From the NCBI RefSeq assembly GCF_014217785.1, contig NZ_CP048814.1, positions 186,001 to 250,000 on the forward strand: a DNA stretch of 64,000 nt, read 5' to 3'. Position 1 is the first letter of the stretch; the number at the start of each line of letters is the position of its first letter. Shown here piece by piece: positions 36,844 to 46,776 of the stretch. The stretch is from Rhodococcus triatomae (GTDB taxonomy: Bacteria > Actinomycetota > Actinomycetes > Mycobacteriales > Mycobacteriaceae). Both the position numbers and the translations under genes were made by a program. Below the pieces are notes generated by a model. The model was not told the DNA's origin. It saw nothing but the letters and a program-made list of their open reading frames with translations, and ran no database searches.

Positions 36844-37216
36844 CCACCTCGACCTCGACACGTCCGTTTCGCCGGATTCGGGACGAGTTGCCCCGCATCC
36901 AGACCACGCGAGGTCACGGCGAGATAACAACCGGTCCGTTTTGCCGTGTGGTACACGAGTTCTCACCCGACGCCGACCCCTCCCGCCTCCCGGCCGCGCG
37001 ACAAGACCGCAGTTCACGCGCACGTTCGCCGTCGGACGCGCCGAGTTCGCCGGCATCGACGCCGCCGGCACACCACGGCCGCGGACCGGCGCCGGCCGAC
37101 ATTCCCGACCCGCCCCGAGAGCCCCTGCGGTACCCCGAAATCCGGTGATGTGACGCTGGTCTCAACCGCCCCGGCGTGTCGTCTCCGGGTCCGATTCGCA
37201 CCGATACCGGGGTACC

Positions 37217-37248
37217 GGTAGGGGTCCTCCCGGAGGAGGACCCCTACC
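37217..37248. terminator. Orphan 14-bp hairpin before dnaQ-uvrC
   Basis: Arms 37217-37230 and 37235-37248 with loop CGGA form a terminator-like hairpin 44 bp before the start at 37292. Between the riboswitch promoter and this hairpin (36844-37216) I see no gene, only GC-rich sequence. What it terminates is unclear. Confidence 0.6.
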
Positions 37249-37278
37249 CGCGGACAGCGTCGTGTCGGGGTTCGCTCC

Positions 37279-37284
37279 TACGCT
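37279..37284 (+). promoter_or_regulatory. -10 TACGCT of a leaderless transcript (dnaQ-uvrC)
   Basis: TACGCT ends 7 nt before the GTG at 37292. This is why that start is preferred over the GTG at 37262. Confidence 0.6.
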
Positions 37285-37291
37285 CAACCGG

Positions 37292-39037
37292 GTGACCGCG
37301 AGCCCCCGTCAACTGACTTTCGACGAGTTGGAGACGCCGCTGTCGGAGACAACCTTCGTGATCGTCGATCTGGAGACCACGGGGACGAACCCCTCGGAGG
37401 ACGCGATCACCGAGATCGGTGCCGTGAAGGTCCGCGGCGGCGTCGTCCTCGGCGAGATGGCGACGCTCGTCGATCCCGGTCGGCATCTTCCCCCGCACAT
37501 CGTGCGGATCACGGGGATCACCACCGCGATGCTCGTCGGGGCGCCTCGCATCGAATCGGTCCTGCCGACGTTCCTCGAATTCGCCGAGGGAGCGGTCCTC
37601 GTCGCGCACAACGCCCCGTTCGACACCGGGTTCCTGCGCGCCGCCGCAGCCAGGACGGACACCGCCTGGCCGCGCTTCACCGTGCTGTGCACGGTCAAGC
37701 TCGCCCGGCGGGTCCTCACCCGCGACGAGGCTCCTTCCGTCAAGCTCGCCCACCTCGCCCGCCTGTTCGCGGTCGACAGCACCCCGACCCACCGGGCCCT
37801 CGACGACGCCCGCGCCACCGTCGAGGTGCTGCACGCACTCATCGAGCGAGTCGGCAACCAGGGAGTGCACAGCCTCACCGAACTGGTCGACTACCTCCCC
37901 GACGTCTCGACCCACCAGCGAGCCAAACGGTCCTTCGCGAGCGCGCTTCCGCAGGCGCCCGGCGTCTACCTCTTCCGCGGCCCGTCCGAGGAGGTCCTCT
38001 ACGTCGGGACCGCGTCGGACCTGCGCCGACGGGTGCGCACCTACTTCACCGGTTCGGAGACCCGGGGCCGGATCAAGGAAATGGTCGCCCTGGCCACCCG
38101 CGTCGACCACGTCGAGTGCGTGCACGCCCTCGAGGCGGGGGTCCGCGAGCTTCGCCTGCTCGCCGCCCACACTCCGCCCTACAACCGCCGGTCCAAGTAC
38201 CCGATGCGTGGTTGGTGGATCATCCTCACCGACGAGCCGTTTCCTCGTCTGTCGATCGTGCGCCGCCCGGCCGAACACTGTCTCGGCCCGTTCCGTACCC
38301 GCTCCGTCGCGGCGGACGTGGCCGACACGCTCGCCCAGGCGTGCGGCATCCGCACCTGCACGACGCGGATACGTCGTGGCGGCGAACACGGGCCGGCGTG
38401 CCCGCCCCGCGAGGTGGGGGCATGCCCCGCGCAGGACATCCACGACGAGTCGGACTACGGCCGGTCACCGGACCTCGTCCGCGCCCTGTGGCGCGGGAAC
38501 ACCGACGAGCCCCTGCGTGCTCTGCGGGCCCGGATGGAGGCCCTGGGACTGACGGAGTTGTTCGAGACGGCGGCCCGTCTGCGCGACCGGACAGCCGAGT
38601 TGACTCGGGCCCTCGCCAGGATGCAGCGCCTGAGCGCCTTCGCCGCGATCGACCAACTCGTCCTCGCGCGACCGCGGGAAGGGGGCGGTTGGGACTTCGC
38701 CGTGATCCGCTCCGGCCGCCTGGCCGCCGCGGGGATCGCGGCACGCGGCACGCCACCGATGCCGGTAGTCGAACAACTCGTTCTCGGAGCGGAAACCGTC
38801 GTCCCGGACGGCACGCCGCTGCGGGGTGCCTCACCCGAGGAGGCGGCGCTGCTGCTGCGCTGGGCAGAGTCGGACGGATGTCGCATCGTGTCGGCGTCCC
38901 AGCCGTGGGCGTCGCCGATCCGCGGAGCCGGATCCTGGCGGGAATGGACGGCGCGCGCGACAGCCGCGCACGTCACGGCCGGCGACCACTCGGCGGGCGA
39001 CCCGGCCGATGCGACCACCTACGGCACGCACCGATGA
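37292..39037 (+). CDS. DnaQ-UvrC fusion: exonuclease plus GIY-YIG nuclease (Rv2191-like)
   Basis: This is a 581-aa two-domain nuclease. The N-terminal DEDDh exonuclease domain has VIVDLETTGTNPSEDAI, HNAPFDTGFL and, at its end, THRALDDARATV. A UvrC-like GIY-YIG domain follows: GVYLFRGPSEEVLYVGTASDLRRRVRTYF, then YNRRSKYPMR. The C-terminal half is weakly UvrC-like with no evident second nuclease domain. Mycobacterial homologues have the same fusion; a role in DNA repair is assumed. The GTG at 37292 fits a leaderless promoter, whereas a start at 37262 would add 10 residues. Confidence 0.9.
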   Translation: MTASPRQLTFDELETPLSETTFVIVDLETTGTNPSEDAITEIGAVKVRGGVVLGEMATLVDPGRHLPPHIVRITGITTAMLVGAPRIESVLPTFLEFAEGAVLVAHNAPFDTGFLRAAAARTDTAWPRFTVLCTVKLARRVLTRDEAPSVKLAHLARLFAVDSTPTHRALDDARATVEVLHALIERVGNQGVHSLTELVDYLPDVSTHQRAKRSFASALPQAPGVYLFRGPSEEVLYVGTASDLRRRVRTYFTGSETRGRIKEMVALATRVDHVECVHALEAGVRELRLLAAHTPPYNRRSKYPMRGWWIILTDEPFPRLSIVRRPAEHCLGPFRTRSVAADVADTLAQACGIRTCTTRIRRGGEHGPACPPREVGACPAQDIHDESDYGRSPDLVRALWRGNTDEPLRALRARMEALGLTELFETAARLRDRTAELTRALARMQRLSAFAAIDQLVLARPREGGGWDFAVIRSGRLAAAGIAARGTPPMPVVEQLVLGAETVVPDGTPLRGASPEEAALLLRWAESDGCRIVSASQPWASPIRGAGSWREWTARATAAHVTAGDHSAGDPADATTYGTHR

Positions 39038-39045
39038 CCGCCGAA

Positions 39046-39051
39046 TAGGCT
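39046..39051 (+). promoter_or_regulatory. Candidate -10 (TAGGCT) for the Lrp/AsnC-type gene
   Basis: TAGGCT sits 53 bp before the ATG at 39105, giving a leader of about 45 nt that ends in GGAAGGA. Confidence 0.4.
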
Positions 39052-39104
39052 CGGCAGCACGCGGTGCGACTGCCCACCCGTCCCGTACCCGGAAGGAACG
39101 AACC

Positions 39105-39380
39105 ATGATCAACGCCATCGTCCTCATCCACGCGGAGGCCCACCGGATTCCCGAGACCGCGCAGGCCGTCGCCGACCTGCCGGGCGTCTCGCAGGTGTAC
39201 TCGTGTGCGGGCGACGTCGATCTCATCGCGGTCGTGCGGGTGCGCGACCACGAGAAGATCGCGGAGGTGGTGACCTCCGGGATCAACAAGGTGGACGGGG
39301 TGACCAAGACGGCGACCCACATTGCGTTCCAGTCGTACTCGAGCGCGGACGTCGAAGCCGGGTTCTCCCTCGGCGAGTGA
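39105..39380 (+). CDS. Stand-alone Lrp/AsnC ligand-binding (RAM) domain protein
   Basis: This is a 91-aa protein that is just the effector-binding RAM domain of Lrp/AsnC regulators. It begins MINAIVLIHAEAHRIPETAQ, continues QVYSCAGDVDLIAVVRVRD and has no helix-turn-helix. Such SraA-like proteins form rings and bind amino acids; the ligand is unknown. GGAAGGA precedes the ATG. The last eight codons and the stop lie in a 34-bp unit that is repeated twice more just downstream. It lies before the convergent trpD, whose product's pathway is amino-acid related, but no link is proven. Confidence 0.9.
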   Translation: MINAIVLIHAEAHRIPETAQAVADLPGVSQVYSCAGDVDLIAVVRVRDHEKIAEVVTSGINKVDGVTKTATHIAFQSYSSADVEAGFSLGE

Positions 39381-39451
39381 CGGCAGAGCAGCCGGGTTCT
39401 CCCTCGGCGAGTGACGGCAGAGCAGCCGGGTTCTCCCTCGGCGAGTGACGG
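39357..39451 (+). repeat. 34-bp tandem triplication of the AsnC-like gene's 3' end and stop
   Basis: The unit starts GCCGGGTTCTCCCTCGGCGA and includes the TGA. Copies begin at 39357, 39391 and 39425, the last partial (about 27 bp). Only the first copy is translated. They are essentially identical, implying a recent slippage event. Confidence 0.9.
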
Positions 39452-39470
39452 CGGGGCGCCGTGGGCGCGG

Positions 39471-40562
39471 TCAGTTGTCGGCGGACAGCCGTTGCGTGAC
39501 CTGTGCCCAGCGGTCGGCCAACTCCGCCGCGGCACCGGTGTCGACCGCCTGTGCCGCGGTCGCGATGCCGTCCGCGAGCGCCTCCTCGAGCGTGCGGCCG
39601 CCCAGGCCTCGAAACGCGGTGATCGCGCCGGCGGCGTTGAGCAGGACCGCGTCCCGCACCGGACCGGGTTCGGCGGCGAAGAGCCGACGGGCCACGTCCG
39701 CGTTGTACCGGGCGTCACCACCGCGCAACGCATCGAGCGACACCCGTTCGATGCCCAGGTCGCGGGGATCGAGACGATGTGTGGTCACCTCCCCGTCGGC
39801 CACCACGTGCACGGTCGAGGTGGTGGACGTCGTCAGCTCGTCGAGCCCGTCGTCGCCGCGGACGACCAGGGCCGAATTGCCACGCGCGGCGAGCACCCCG
39901 GCCAGGACCGGCACGAGATCCTCGAACGCGCAGCCGATCAGTCCGGCCCGCGGCCGCGCGGGGTTCGTGAGCGGTCCGAGCACGTTGAACACGGTGGGGA
40001 TACCGATCTCGCTGCGGGTCGGTCCGGCGTAGCGCAGGGCCGGATGGAACACCGGCGCGAAGCAGAAGCCGATACCGGCCTCGCGCACGCTCGTGGCCAC
40101 CTGTTCCGGGCCGAGGTCGATGGCGACACCCAGGGCTTCGAGGACGTCGGCGCCACCACTCTTGGACGAGGCTGCCCGGCCGCCGTGCTTGACCACCGGG
40201 ATTCCCGCGGCAGCGACCACGATCGCGGCCATGGTCGAGATGTTCACCGTGTTCGAGCGGTCACCACCGGTACCGACGACGTCGACGGCGTCGCGGTCGA
40301 CCTCGACCAGGCGGGCGTGCGAGAGCATCGACTCCGAGAGGCCGCGTACCTCGACCGGGGTCGCACCCTTCATCTTGAGACTCACCCCGAACGCGGCGAT
40401 CTGCGCGGACGTCGCATTGTCGGACATGATCTCGTCCATCGCCCACGTTGCATCGTCCACCGAGAGGTCACGCCCGTCGGTCAGCGCGCCGAGGAGCAGA
40501 CGCCAGGACCGCAGCGGCGTCTCGGCACTCGTGGTCGACTCCGTGTGCGACGGGCTCTGCAT
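39471..40562 (-). CDS. trpD: Anthranilate phosphoribosyltransferase
   Basis: This is a 363-aa enzyme of tryptophan synthesis that joins anthranilate and PRPP. Conserved parts are [19 protein letters not shown], the PRPP loop [37 protein letters not shown] and [13 protein letters not shown]. The ATG at 40562 has AGGGGA upstream, and the family's N-terminus starts about there. The frame is open to 40619 but with an unlike sequence. It is a lone trp gene, as in mycobacteria where trpD is apart from trpECBA. It converges with the AsnC-type gene. Confidence 0.96.
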   Translation of the reverse strand: MQSPSHTESTTSAETPLRSWRLLLGALTDGRDLSVDDATWAMDEIMSDNATSAQIAAFGVSLKMKGATPVEVRGLSESMLSHARLVEVDRDAVDVVGTGGDRSNTVNISTMAAIVVAAAGIPVVKHGGRAASSKSGGADVLEALGVAIDLGPEQVATSVREAGIGFCFAPVFHPALRYAGPTRSEIGIPTVFNVLGPLTNPARPRAGLIGCAFEDLVPVLAGVLAARGNSALVVRGDDGLDELTTSTTSTVHVVADGEVTTHRLDPRDLGIERVSLDALRGGDARYNADVARRLFAAEPGPVRDAVLLNAAGAITAFRGLGGRTLEEALADGIATAAQAVDTGAAAELADRWAQVTQRLSADN

Positions 40563-40670
40563 CGTGCGTCCCCTAACGTTCCGTGACGTTGCGTCTGCGG
40601 GTGTTCTGTCTCCGGGCACTGCGCCTTCGCGCGTTCGGCCCCCGGGCCCGATGATTCGGACGTCAGCAGC

Positions 40671-41144
40671 CTAATGGGACGAGGTCGCCGAGTCGCGGGG
40701 CGGTTGCGTCGCATCCCAGCCGGTCGCCTCCCCACCCAGACGCTGGGCCAGACCGGCCATCCGGGAACGTTCCTGCGAACAATGCAGCGCATCGAGCACC
40801 TGTACCCGCTGGAAGAGGACCTCGACGGTTCCGGAGGCCTCCCCCGCCGGGTTCACCGTCTCCCCCGCCGGAGAAACCAGTACGTACCCGTCCTGCGCGG
40901 CGATCGACGCGGCCTCGTCCACCCTCCCGGCGGGGAGAGTCAGATGGTGCCGCAGCACCGCCGACTCCGCCGGGCGCCAGTACGGCTCCTCCTCGGCCCC
41001 GCGAGCCAGCGTCGTCGAACACGCCTCCGCGTCGTCGAAACCGGAGACCACCACCACGAGGTCACGGCGGGTACCGTCGAGTGCGGCGGGCACCCGTCCT
41101 CGCCGCAACAAGCGGCGCCACCACGTCGTCCCAGCACCCGTCAT
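40671..41144 (-). CDS. Conserved protein of unknown function
   Basis: This is a 157-aa cytosolic-looking protein I do not recognise. It has a basic start ([12 protein letters not shown]), a mixed alpha/beta body ([45 protein letters not shown]) and a charged tail. The body vaguely recalls RraB-like alternation, but this is not enough for a call. ATG with GGAGGAG upstream supports a real gene, as does codon use like its neighbours. It is divergent from ctaE (134 bp between starts) and upstream of trpD on the same strand. Confidence 0.72.
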   Translation of the reverse strand: MTGAGTTWWRRLLRRGRVPAALDGTRRDLVVVVSGFDDAEACSTTLARGAEEEPYWRPAESAVLRHHLTLPAGRVDEAASIAAQDGYVLVSPAGETVNPAGEASGTVEVLFQRVQVLDALHCSQERSRMAGLAQRLGGEATGWDATQPPRDSATSSH

Positions 41145-41265
41145 CGAGTCTCCTCCGTCGCTCCAGTACCCGAGAATCCCAGGTTATTCGCCTCTCGAAC
41201 TGCACCTCCGTGCGGGACGACGCGCCGAGGGGAGACCCGGGTGGTCAGGCTGTACGACAAGGCGT

Positions 41266-41271
41266 CATACT
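41266..41271 (+). promoter_or_regulatory. -10 CATACT of a leaderless transcript (ctaE)
   Basis: CATACT, a one-base variant of TANNNT, ends 7 nt before the GTG at 41279; no ribosome-binding site is seen. Confidence 0.55.
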
Positions 41272-41278
41272 TCTCCCT

Positions 41279-41893
41279 GTGACGAGCGCAGTAGGGACTT
41301 CAGGATCAGCAATCACCCAACGCGTGCACTCGCTGAACCGGCCGAATATGGTCAGCGTTGGCACCGTCGTGTGGTTGTCAAGCGAGCTCATGTTCTTCGC
41401 AGGGCTCTTCGCCATGTACTTCGTTGCCCGGGCCCAGGCTCCGGACGGCGCGTGGCCGCCGGAGCCCACCCATCTGAACCTGGCGCTGGCCGTGCCGATC
41501 ACCCTGGTCCTCATCGCCTCTTCCTTCACCTGCCAGCTGGGTGTCTTCGCTGCTGAGCGCGGGGACGTCTTCGGCCTGCGCCGGTGGTACACGATCACCC
41601 TCGCGATGGGTACCTTCTTCGTCCTCGGCCAGGGCTACGAGTACATCCAGATGGTCGAGCACGGCACCACGATCGCGTCGAGCGTGTACGGATCGGTCTT
41701 CTACATCACGACCGGCTTCCACGGCCTGCACGTCATCGGCGGGCTCATCGCCTTCGTCTTCCTGATCGCGCGCACGCGAGTCAGCAAGTTCACCCCGGCC
41801 CAGGCCACTGCCGCCATCGTCGTCTCGTATTACTGGCACTTCGTCGACATCGTGTGGATCGCCCTGTTCGCCACGATCTATTTCATCCGTTAG
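41279..41893 (+). CDS. ctaE: Cytochrome c oxidase (aa3) subunit III
   Basis: This is a 204-aa polytopic subunit of the terminal oxidase. [30 protein letters not shown] is the standard actinobacterial start. Five helices follow, including [22 protein letters not shown] and [18 protein letters not shown], and it ends [21 protein letters not shown]. It heads the ctaE-qcrC-qcrA-qcrB operon for the bcc-aa3 supercomplex. The GTG at 41279 is chosen for the family N-terminus and the leaderless -10. Confidence 0.96.
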   Translation: MTSAVGTSGSAITQRVHSLNRPNMVSVGTVVWLSSELMFFAGLFAMYFVARAQAPDGAWPPEPTHLNLALAVPITLVLIASSFTCQLGVFAAERGDVFGLRRWYTITLAMGTFFVLGQGYEYIQMVEHGTTIASSVYGSVFYITTGFHGLHVIGGLIAFVFLIARTRVSKFTPAQATAAIVVSYYWHFVDIVWIALFATIYFIR

Positions 41894-41959
41894 CCAGCTG
41901 GAACGCCCAGGCCCAGCCCCCTGACGTCCAGTCCGTCCCGACATACCAAAGGGATACAG

Positions 41960-42811
41960 ATGAGTTCATCCCCCCCACCCGCATCCGACGCCACCGCATC
42001 CGCCAGGAAGACACGCCGCCAGCGCAAGCTGCGTCGGCGTGTCACGGGTGCCATGGTCCTGATGATGGGATTGGTCAGCGCCGGTTTCCTCGCGGCCGCT
42101 CTGACCCCTGATCCGCAGGTGGCCACGGCCAACGACGATGCCGCGGCCATGATCCGGGAAGGCAAGCAGCTCTACGAGACCTCCTGCATCACCTGCCACG
42201 GCGCGAACCTGCAGGGTGTGCAGGACCGCGGGCCGAGCCTGATCGGCGTCGGTGAAGCCGCGGTCTACTTCCAGGTCTCCTCCGGCCGTATGCCCGCCAT
42301 GCGCAACGAAGCGCAGGCGGCCCGCAAGGAGCCGAAGTTCGACGCCGCACAGACCGACGCGCTGGGTGCCTACATCCAGGCCAACGGCGGCGGCCCCACG
42401 GTCGTCCGCGACGAGAACGGCGAGATCGCCCAGTCGTCGCTGCGCGGGAACGACATCGGCCGCGGTAGCGAGCTGTTCCGGATGAACTGCGCGTCCTGCC
42501 ACAACTTCACGGGTCGGGGTGGGGCGCTGTCCTCCGGCAAGTACGCGCCGATCCTGGATCCGGCCAACGAACAGCAGATCTACGCCGCCATGGTCACCGG
42601 CCCGCAGAACATGCCCAAGTTCTCCGATCGCCAGCTGACCATGGAGGAGAAGCAGGACATCATCGCCTACGTCAAGCTGCAGGCCGAGGCGAAGTCGCCC
42701 GGCGGATACGGACTGGGCGGTCTCGGCCCGCCGGCCGAGGGCCCCACCATCTGGGTAGTCGGAATCATCGCTGTCGTCGGTGCAGCCATGTGGATCGGAG
42801 CAAGGTCATGA
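41960..42811 (+). CDS. qcrC: Di-haem cytochrome c subunit of the bc1 (bcc) complex
   Basis: This is a 283-aa membrane protein with two cytochrome c domains. An N-terminal helix ([21 protein letters not shown]) anchors it. The haem sites are CITCH and CASCH, with candidate axial Met residues in GRMPAM and NMPKF. A C-terminal helix ([16 protein letters not shown]) completes it. The two haems pass electrons straight to the oxidase CuA without soluble cytochrome c, typical of actinobacteria. AAAGGGA precedes the ATG. The stop overlaps the qcrA ATG (ATGA). Confidence 0.96.
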   Translation: MSSSPPPASDATASARKTRRQRKLRRRVTGAMVLMMGLVSAGFLAAALTPDPQVATANDDAAAMIREGKQLYETSCITCHGANLQGVQDRGPSLIGVGEAAVYFQVSSGRMPAMRNEAQAARKEPKFDAAQTDALGAYIQANGGGPTVVRDENGEIAQSSLRGNDIGRGSELFRMNCASCHNFTGRGGALSSGKYAPILDPANEQQIYAAMVTGPQNMPKFSDRQLTMEEKQDIIAYVKLQAEAKSPGGYGLGGLGPPAEGPTIWVVGIIAVVGAAMWIGARS

Positions 42812-43950
42812 GCGACGCTGGCCACACCGGCGGCGAGGCGCCCAAGAACTACACGGACGAAGAACTCGAGGCCATGAGCCGCGACGAGTTGGTGACCCTG
42901 GGCACCAACCTGGACGGGGTCGACGTCGCGTACCGGCGCGAGCGCTGGCCCGTCGCCGACACGAAGGCCGAGAAGCGAGCCGAACGCCAGGTCGCGTTCT
43001 GGTTCGCCCTGGCCGGTGTCTCCGCACTCGCGTTCGTGCTGGTCTTCCTCTTCTGGCCGTGGGAGTACGCGGGCCCCGGCGAGGAGAAGTACAACTGGTA
43101 CAGCCTGTACACACCGATGCTCGGTCTCACCATGGGTCTGGCGATCCTCGGTGTCGGCGTCGGCGCTGTGCTGTTCACCAAGAAGTTCGTCCCCGAAGAG
43201 GTCTCCATCCAGGACCGTCACGACGGCGGGTCCACGGAGATCGACCGCAAGACGATCGTCGCCGAACTGAGCGACTCGCTCGAGACCTCGACGATCGGGC
43301 GCCGCAAGCTCATCAAGCGCAGCCTGATCTTCGGTGGTGGCGCGCTCGGCATCATGTCGGTCATGCCCCTCGGTGCCATGGTCAAGAATCCCTGGGCCGA
43401 GGGCGACGAGTCGCCGCTGTGGGTCTCCGGCTGGACGCCCCGCTACCCCGGCGAGACCATCTACCTGCGCCGCGACACCGGTCGTCCCGAGGACATCGTC
43501 CTGGTCCGCGCCGAGGATCTCGACGCCGGCGGCATGGAAACCGTCTTCCCCTACCGTGAGGCGGACCGCGGCGACAGCCACGCGCTCCTCGACGGACTAC
43601 GCGGTATCCGCAACTCCGTGATGCTGATCCGTCTGCGCCCCGAGGACACCGCCCGGGTCACCAAGCGCAAGGGCCAGGAGAGCTTCAACTACGGCGACTA
43701 CTTCGCGTACTCGAAGATCTGCACCCACCTCGGCTGCCCCACGTCGCTGTACGAACAGCAGACGAACCGCATCCTCTGCCCGTGCCACCAGTCGCAGTTC
43801 GATGCGCTGCAGTACGGCAAGCCGATCTTCGGTCCCGCAGCTCGTGCACTTCCGCAGTTGCCCATTACAGTCAATGAAGAGGGCTTCCTGGTCGCCAACG
43901 GTGACTTCATCGAAGCACTCGGTCCGGCCTTCTGGGAGCGTCGCCCGTGA
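42808..43950 (+). CDS. qcrA: Rieske iron-sulfur subunit of the bc1 complex
   Basis: This is a 380-aa protein with three transmembrane helices (about residues 65-85, 105-125 and 180-200) and a C-terminal Rieske domain. The 2Fe-2S ligands are in CTHLGCP and CPCHQSQF, with a linking disulfide pair. The twin-arginine-like RRKLIKRS before the third helix suggests Tat-assisted insertion of the folded domain. It accepts electrons from menaquinol and hands them to QcrC. It is coupled on both sides by 4-bp overlaps. Confidence 0.96.
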   Translation: MSDAGHTGGEAPKNYTDEELEAMSRDELVTLGTNLDGVDVAYRRERWPVADTKAEKRAERQVAFWFALAGVSALAFVLVFLFWPWEYAGPGEEKYNWYSLYTPMLGLTMGLAILGVGVGAVLFTKKFVPEEVSIQDRHDGGSTEIDRKTIVAELSDSLETSTIGRRKLIKRSLIFGGGALGIMSVMPLGAMVKNPWAEGDESPLWVSGWTPRYPGETIYLRRDTGRPEDIVLVRAEDLDAGGMETVFPYREADRGDSHALLDGLRGIRNSVMLIRLRPEDTARVTKRKGQESFNYGDYFAYSKICTHLGCPTSLYEQQTNRILCPCHQSQFDALQYGKPIFGPAARALPQLPITVNEEGFLVANGDFIEALGPAFWERRP

Positions 43951-45596
43951 GTACAAAAATCGAGACCCGCCTCGCCCAGCAGGGCGAGGAGCTGGACTCC
44001 CGGTACCACCTGTCGGCCGGGATCCGACGCCAGATCAACAAGGTCTTCCCGACGCACTGGTCCTTCATGCTCGGCGAGATCGCGCTCTACAGCTTCATCA
44101 TCCTGCTGATCTCGGGCGTCTACCTCACGCTGTTCTTCGACCCGTCGCTGGCGCACGTCGTCTACAACGGCGCGTACGAACCCCTGCGTGGCGTGTCGAT
44201 GTCCCGGGCGTACGAGACCACACTGAACATCTCGTTCGAGGTGCGCGGCGGTCTCTTCGTCCGACAGATCCACCACTGGGCCGCCCTGATGTTCGCGGCG
44301 TCGATCATCGTCCACCTCGCTCGCATCTTCTTCACCGGCGCGTTCCGCCGCCCGCGTGAAGCGAACTGGGTCATCGGTGTCCTGCTGCTGATCCTGGCGA
44401 TGTTCGAGGGCTTCTTCGGCTACACCATCCCGGACGACCTGCTGTCCGGCACGGGCCTGCGCGCCGCGTTCTCCGGTATCACCCTGTCGATCCCGGTCAT
44501 CGGAACGTGGATGCACTGGATGATCTTCGACGGCGACTTCCCCGGCGAGCTGATCATTCCGCGCCTGTACGTCATGCACGTGCTGATCTTCCCGGCGATC
44601 ATCCTCGCGCTCATCGCCGGTCACCTCGCACTCGTCTGGTACCAGAAGCACACGCAGTTCCCCGGCCCCGGCCGCACCGAGAAGAACGTCGTCGGTGTCC
44701 GGATCCTTCCGGTGTTCGCCCTCAAGGGCGGTGCCTTCTTCGCGATGACGTTCGGTGTGCTCGCCCTCATGGGTGGTCTGCTCCAGATCAACCCGGTGTG
44801 GACGATCGGTCCGTACAACCCCTCCCAGGTCTCCGCCGGTTCCCAGCCGGACTTCTACATGATGTGGACGGACGGGCTGGCCCGATTGTGGCCCGCGTGG
44901 GAGATCTATCTGTTCGACCGGTACACGATTCCCGCGGTGTTCGCAGTCGCGCTGATCATGGGCCTGGTGTTCATGCTGCTGCTGGCGTACCCGTGGATCG
45001 AGAAGCGCCTCACCGGCGACGACGCTCACCACAACCTGCTGCAGCGTCCTCGCGATGTTCCGGTGCGGTCCGCGATCGGCGCGATGGCGATCTCGTTCTA
45101 CCTCGTCCTCACCCTGTCGACGATCAACGACATCATCGCGTTCCACTTCGACATCTCGCTCAACGCGATGACGTGGATCGGACGTATCGGAATGGTGATC
45201 CTGCCTCCGATCGCCTACTTCGTGACCTACCGGTTCTGCATCGGGCTCCAGCGCAGCGACCGTGCGGTACTCGAACACGGTATCGAGACCGGCATCATCA
45301 AGCGGATGCCGAACGGCCAGTACATCGAGATCCACCAGCCGCTCGGCCCGGTGGACGAGCACGGCCACCCGATTCCGCTCGAGTACCAGGGCGCCCCGGT
45401 GCCCAAGAAGATGAACAAGCTCGGCTCTGCCGGCAAGCCCGGTTCCGGCAGCCTCACGAAGGCGGACCCGGTCGAGGAGAGCGAGGCGCTCGAGCACGCT
45501 CACCACGAGGCCGAGAAGGAACAGCTGGAGATCCTGAAGAGCTACCAGGATCGAGCACGTGGCACGGACTCCTCCGGCAACGGAGAGGCTCACTAG
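43947..45596 (+). CDS. qcrB: Cytochrome b subunit of the bc1 complex
   Basis: This is a 549-aa integral membrane protein carrying two b haems and the quinol sites. Haem-ligand helices are seen in [35 protein letters not shown] and [29 protein letters not shown]. The quinol-site motif PDDL (here [10 protein letters not shown], where PEWY occurs in other phyla) is typical of actinobacteria. It is the target of Q203-type inhibitors in mycobacteria. A long charged C-terminal tail is also usual. GTG overlaps the qcrA stop. A strong terminator follows. Confidence 0.96.
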   Translation: MSTKIETRLAQQGEELDSRYHLSAGIRRQINKVFPTHWSFMLGEIALYSFIILLISGVYLTLFFDPSLAHVVYNGAYEPLRGVSMSRAYETTLNISFEVRGGLFVRQIHHWAALMFAASIIVHLARIFFTGAFRRPREANWVIGVLLLILAMFEGFFGYTIPDDLLSGTGLRAAFSGITLSIPVIGTWMHWMIFDGDFPGELIIPRLYVMHVLIFPAIILALIAGHLALVWYQKHTQFPGPGRTEKNVVGVRILPVFALKGGAFFAMTFGVLALMGGLLQINPVWTIGPYNPSQVSAGSQPDFYMMWTDGLARLWPAWEIYLFDRYTIPAVFAVALIMGLVFMLLLAYPWIEKRLTGDDAHHNLLQRPRDVPVRSAIGAMAISFYLVLTLSTINDIIAFHFDISLNAMTWIGRIGMVILPPIAYFVTYRFCIGLQRSDRAVLEHGIETGIIKRMPNGQYIEIHQPLGPVDEHGHPIPLEYQGAPVPKKMNKLGSAGKPGSGSLTKADPVEESEALEHAHHEAEKEQLEILKSYQDRARGTDSSGNGEAH

Positions 45597-45626
45597 CCAC
45601 CCGCGCAGTTCCTCTGCTCACTACAG

Positions 45627-45664
45627 GACGAGGGCCCCGAACCATCCGGTTCGGGGCCCTCGTC
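45627..45664 (+). terminator. Terminator of the ctaE-qcrCAB operon
   Basis: A 17-bp perfect stem (45627-45643 with 45648-45664) with a 4-nt loop lies 30 bp after the qcrB stop. Confidence 0.85.
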
Positions 45665-46045
45665 GTCGTCCACCATCGATCATGTCGCCGACGTCGTCGT
45701 GGGTGCGAGCTCGCACTCCCGGTTCCTCGCACCCCTCCCCGCTACTCGCGCGCGAAATCCACCGGCGAGTCGGAGTGCACGACACTGAACGGGGTGCACG
45801 CGCTCCACGCTGCCCCTGCTGGACCGCGAGTTCCCGACGATGCGGCGGCCTTCCTCGTGGCGGAGAACGCGTCGGACCCGAGCGGGCGTCAGCAATGATC
45901 CACGCGGAGAAGTAGGCCGGCACCGGGCGCCCTGGGGCACGGCCGCGGCTGTCAGCCCGGTAGCTTTCGAGCACCGGACCACCACAGCGGCCGCAGAAGC
46001 CGCTTCACCGATGTCCACGAAACGGGGGGTAACCCCACCTCCCAC
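45665..46045. other. Gene-poor stretch between the qcr terminator and the palindromic repeat
   Basis: No convincing gene is seen. One plus frame ending at 45898 has a short stretch with neighbour-like codon use (VHALHAAPAGPRVPDDAAAF) but no start or ribosome-binding site; it may be a gene remnant. Mycobacteria carry two genes here (Rv2197c and mmpS3) that this genome lacks. Confidence 0.4.
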
Positions 46046-46098
46046 TGGGTGAAGGTGGCCTTCGACCGGTCTGAGCAGTCGAAGGCCACCTTCACCCA
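46046..46098. repeat. Dispersed palindromic repeat, copy 1
   Basis: A perfect 21-bp stem (46046-46066 with 46078-46098) surrounds an 11-nt loop. The arm GGGTGAAGGTGGCCTTCGAC is the same as in the palindrome at 50070-50120. Confidence 0.85.
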
Positions 46099-46266
46099 TT
46101 CCACCGACCTGCGGGTCGCGGCATGCGTGCACCCTCAGCCCCTCCCCACACTCCCAGCTGCCGGGCACGAGTGCCTGCATGGAGCGAGGTCTACAGGGAG
46201 TCGGTGCGCAGACGCAGGGGACGCGCGGACGGACGGCAGCGCTGCCCACCCTCCTACCCTCGGAAA

Positions 46267-46309
46267 GCCGAAAGGGCGCCCCGACTCGAGGTCAGGGCGC
46301 CCTTTCGGC
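46267..46309 (-). terminator. Terminator of ctaC-ctaF
   Basis: A 15-bp stem (46267-46281 with 46295-46309) and a 13-nt loop lie 17 bp past the ctaF stop on the minus strand. Confidence 0.8.
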
Positions 46310-46325
46310 GCTGTGCGGTGTGCCG

Positions 46326-46742
46326 TCAGTGCTTCTCGGGACCGACGTAGTACTCGAACACCAGACCCGCCGACGCCGCGATCACGGCGACGGCAGCCAC
46401 GGCGATCAGCCAGAACTGGAAGAAGGCGAGCGATACGGCGGCCAGGCCGGCTGCAGCGGCCAGCAGGATGGGCCAGAAGCTCCCCGGGCTGAAGAACCCG
46501 AGATCTCCGGCGCCGTCGGCGATCTCGGCGTCGTCGTAGTCTTCCGGGCGGGTGTCGAGGCGGCGCGCGACGAAGCGGAAGTAGGTTCCGACGATCAGCG
46601 TCAGGCCCGCCGAGAGGCAGATTGCGGTGAATCCGGCCCACTCGATGCCCGTCCGCGACACGCCCGTGAAGACGCCGTAGACGACACCGACGAGGATGAA
46701 GAACACCGTCAGGATCTCGAAGAGCTTGGCTTCGATCTTCAT
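46326..46742 (-). CDS. ctaF: Cytochrome c oxidase subunit IV (actinobacterial CtaF)
   Basis: This is a 138-aa membrane protein with four predicted helices ([36 protein letters not shown], then [20 protein letters not shown] and [24 protein letters not shown]). [11 protein letters not shown] and the EYYVGPEKH end are typical of actinobacterial subunit IV. It is a small structural subunit of aa3 oxidase. It lies 34 bp downstream of ctaC on the same strand and ends at a terminator hairpin. Confidence 0.94.
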   Translation of the reverse strand: MKIEAKLFEILTVFFILVGVVYGVFTGVSRTGIEWAGFTAICLSAGLTLIVGTYFRFVARRLDTRPEDYDDAEIADGAGDLGFFSPGSFWPILLAAAAGLAAVSLAFFQFWLIAVAAVAVIAASAGLVFEYYVGPEKH

Positions 46743-46776
46743 ATCAGCACATGTCCTAGGTCAGGAGTAATCGGTG

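Noticed and set aside
36888-37201. Open frames on both strands between the riboswitch promoter and dnaQ-uvrC
   Set aside because: Proline/arginine-rich composition typical of non-coding high-GC frames; no start signals or recognisable family.
46046-46098. Palindrome considered as a CRISPR repeat
   Set aside because: Only one unit here and one 4 kb away; no array, spacers or cas genes.
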